A stretch of DNA of 5,993 bases from assembly GCA_035416745.1 (NCBI GenBank), contig DAOLNV010000057.1, forward strand, positions 19,353-25,345, given 5' to 3'. The notes under the pieces are model-generated. The model saw only the letters and a program-made list of their open reading frames with translations. It did not search any database and was not told where the DNA came from. Made by a program: the position numbers and the translations under genes. Below are positions 5,430 to 5,993 of this stretch, in pieces. Position 1 is the first letter of the stretch. Every line of letters starts with the position of its first letter. This DNA comes from Candidatus Hydrogenedentota bacterium (GTDB lineage: Bacteria; Hydrogenedentota; Hydrogenedentia; Hydrogenedentales; SLHB01).

Positions 5430-5953
5430 CACAGAAAGGGCGTTGGGTCGATGGGGCGGTCGTCTCGGCGCACCTCATAATGTAGATGGCAGCCGCTTGC
5501 ATGGCCGGTCTTGCCGGTTTGGCCAAGGATCTGCCCAGCCTTCACCCTGGCGCCTTCTTTGACCTTGATTTCCGAGAGGTGCCCGTAGAGAGTGCTGTAA
5601 CCCTGGGAATGGCGCATGACCACGTATTTCCCGTATCCCCCGCGGTCGCGCCCGGAGCAGCATACGACTCCGTCGGCCGTAGCGTATACCGGACACCCCT
5701 TCGGCGCGCTGATGTCGATACCCTGATGGGGGCGGGTGCGCCCGCCGCCAGCCGAGCGCGGTTCACCAAACGTCGAGGTCACTGTCCGGGCGGCGGACGG
5801 TGTCGGCCAGATGCAGGGCACGGGGCAGGGCCTCCGGGCGTCCGGCGCGCGGGTAGCGCACGCGGTAATCCCTGCCGCGAGGACGAGGACCGCCAAGGCC
5901 TTGATGGGGCTGGCGAGCCAGCGTACACGCATCCTGTGCGCCGTCCGGTCCAT
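5429..5953 (-). CDS. M23 family (LytM-type) peptidoglycan endopeptidase lipoprotein
   Basis: This 174-residue protein has a short cytoplasmic N-terminus, a hydrophobic segment (about 19-31) and a lipobox ending ITAC with Cys32, so it is probably a membrane-anchored periplasmic lipoprotein. The M23 zinc peptidase core is complete: HQGIDIS with zinc ligands His76 and Asp80, GYSTLYGHLSEI with His125, and GCHLHYEV with His156 and His158. In this family the domain cleaves peptide cross-bridges in peptidoglycan; the small size with no LysM or coiled coil suggests a simple wall-remodelling enzyme. It contains many cysteines (43, 47, 87, 98, 99 and 155 besides the lipid-bearing one), which could form disulfides. 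The start is supported by GGAGG 5 nt upstream; Met8 is a less likely alternative. The gene is convergent with the Tat-protein gene. Confidence 0.93.
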   Translation of the reverse strand: MDRTAHRMRVRWLASPIKALAVLVLAAGITACATRAPDARRPCPVPCIWPTPSAARTVTSTFGEPRSAGGGRTRPHQGIDISAPKGCPVYATADGVVCCSGRDRGGYGKYVVMRHSQGYSTLYGHLSEIKVKEGARVKAGQILGQTGKTGHASGCHLHYEVRRDDRPIDPTPFL

Positions 5954-5958
5954 CTACG

Positions 5959-5963
5959 CCTCC
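5959..5963 (-). promoter_or_regulatory. Ribosome binding site of the M23 peptidase gene
   Basis: On the minus strand GGAGG ends 5 nt before ATG 5953, supporting that codon over Met8 as the start. Confidence 0.65.
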
Positions 5964-5968
5964 ACGCA

Positions 5969-5984
5969 CCACAATATGTTGTGG
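5969..5984. repeat. Short palindrome upstream of the M23 peptidase gene
   Basis: CCACAA (5969-5974) and TTGTGG (5979-5984) form a 6-bp inverted repeat around TATG; 14 of 16 bases are symmetric. It lies 16-31 nt upstream of the peptidase start, where it could be an operator or a leader hairpin. The promoter itself is off the window, so the role is unknown. Confidence 0.35.
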
Positions 5985-5993
5985 GATCTTGGC

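Noticed and set aside
4071..5432. A 453-codon open frame on the minus strand
   Set aside because: It runs antisense to the whole Tat-exported gene and across the right hairpin unit. No domain is visible, while the plus strand has a ribosome binding site and a signal peptide.

Overview
The window looks like a high-GC chromosomal segment from a bacterium related to the Planctomycetes, Lentisphaerae or Hydrogenedentota. That is inferred from a pseudopilin-like C-terminus with the H-X9-DG signature, several exported lipoprotein or Tat proteins, and a RAYT-type transposase. No rRNA or other firm taxonomic marker is present, so the assignment is tentative.

Bases 1-3303 hold a train of five plus-strand genes in which each start codon overlaps the previous stop. 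They are the 3' end of an H-X9-DG protein, a ZnuA-like lipoprotein (metal-binding component), a ZnuC/MntA-like ATPase, an ABC-3 family permease and a class I SAM-dependent methyltransferase. The overlaps are 14, 11, 1 and 13 nt, which implies one translationally coupled operon built around a metal ABC importer. The binding protein lacks part of the usual histidine ligand set.

Bases 3282-4198 form a compact mobile-element-like module. It contains a minus-strand REP-associated tyrosine (Y1/HUH) transposase gene bracketed by two related hairpin units. Each unit has 26-27 nt perfectly complementary arms around a loop of exactly 43 nt. The units differ at four arm positions, and each change is matched on the opposite arm. 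The left unit ends both the methyltransferase and the transposase genes, giving both proteins the same last six residues, FRGHNT. The right unit lies directly before the Shine-Dalgarno sequence of the next gene, and a consensus -35 box beside it points outward.

Bases 4218-5384 encode a Tat-exported protein that resembles a TIM-barrel glycoside hydrolase but has no family I can name firmly. Bases 5429-5953 encode, on the minus strand and convergent with it, an M23 (LytM-type) peptidoglycan endopeptidase lipoprotein. Only 44 bases separate these two stop codons. No stretch over 300 bases lacks a gene, and I see no tRNA, rRNA or CRISPR array.
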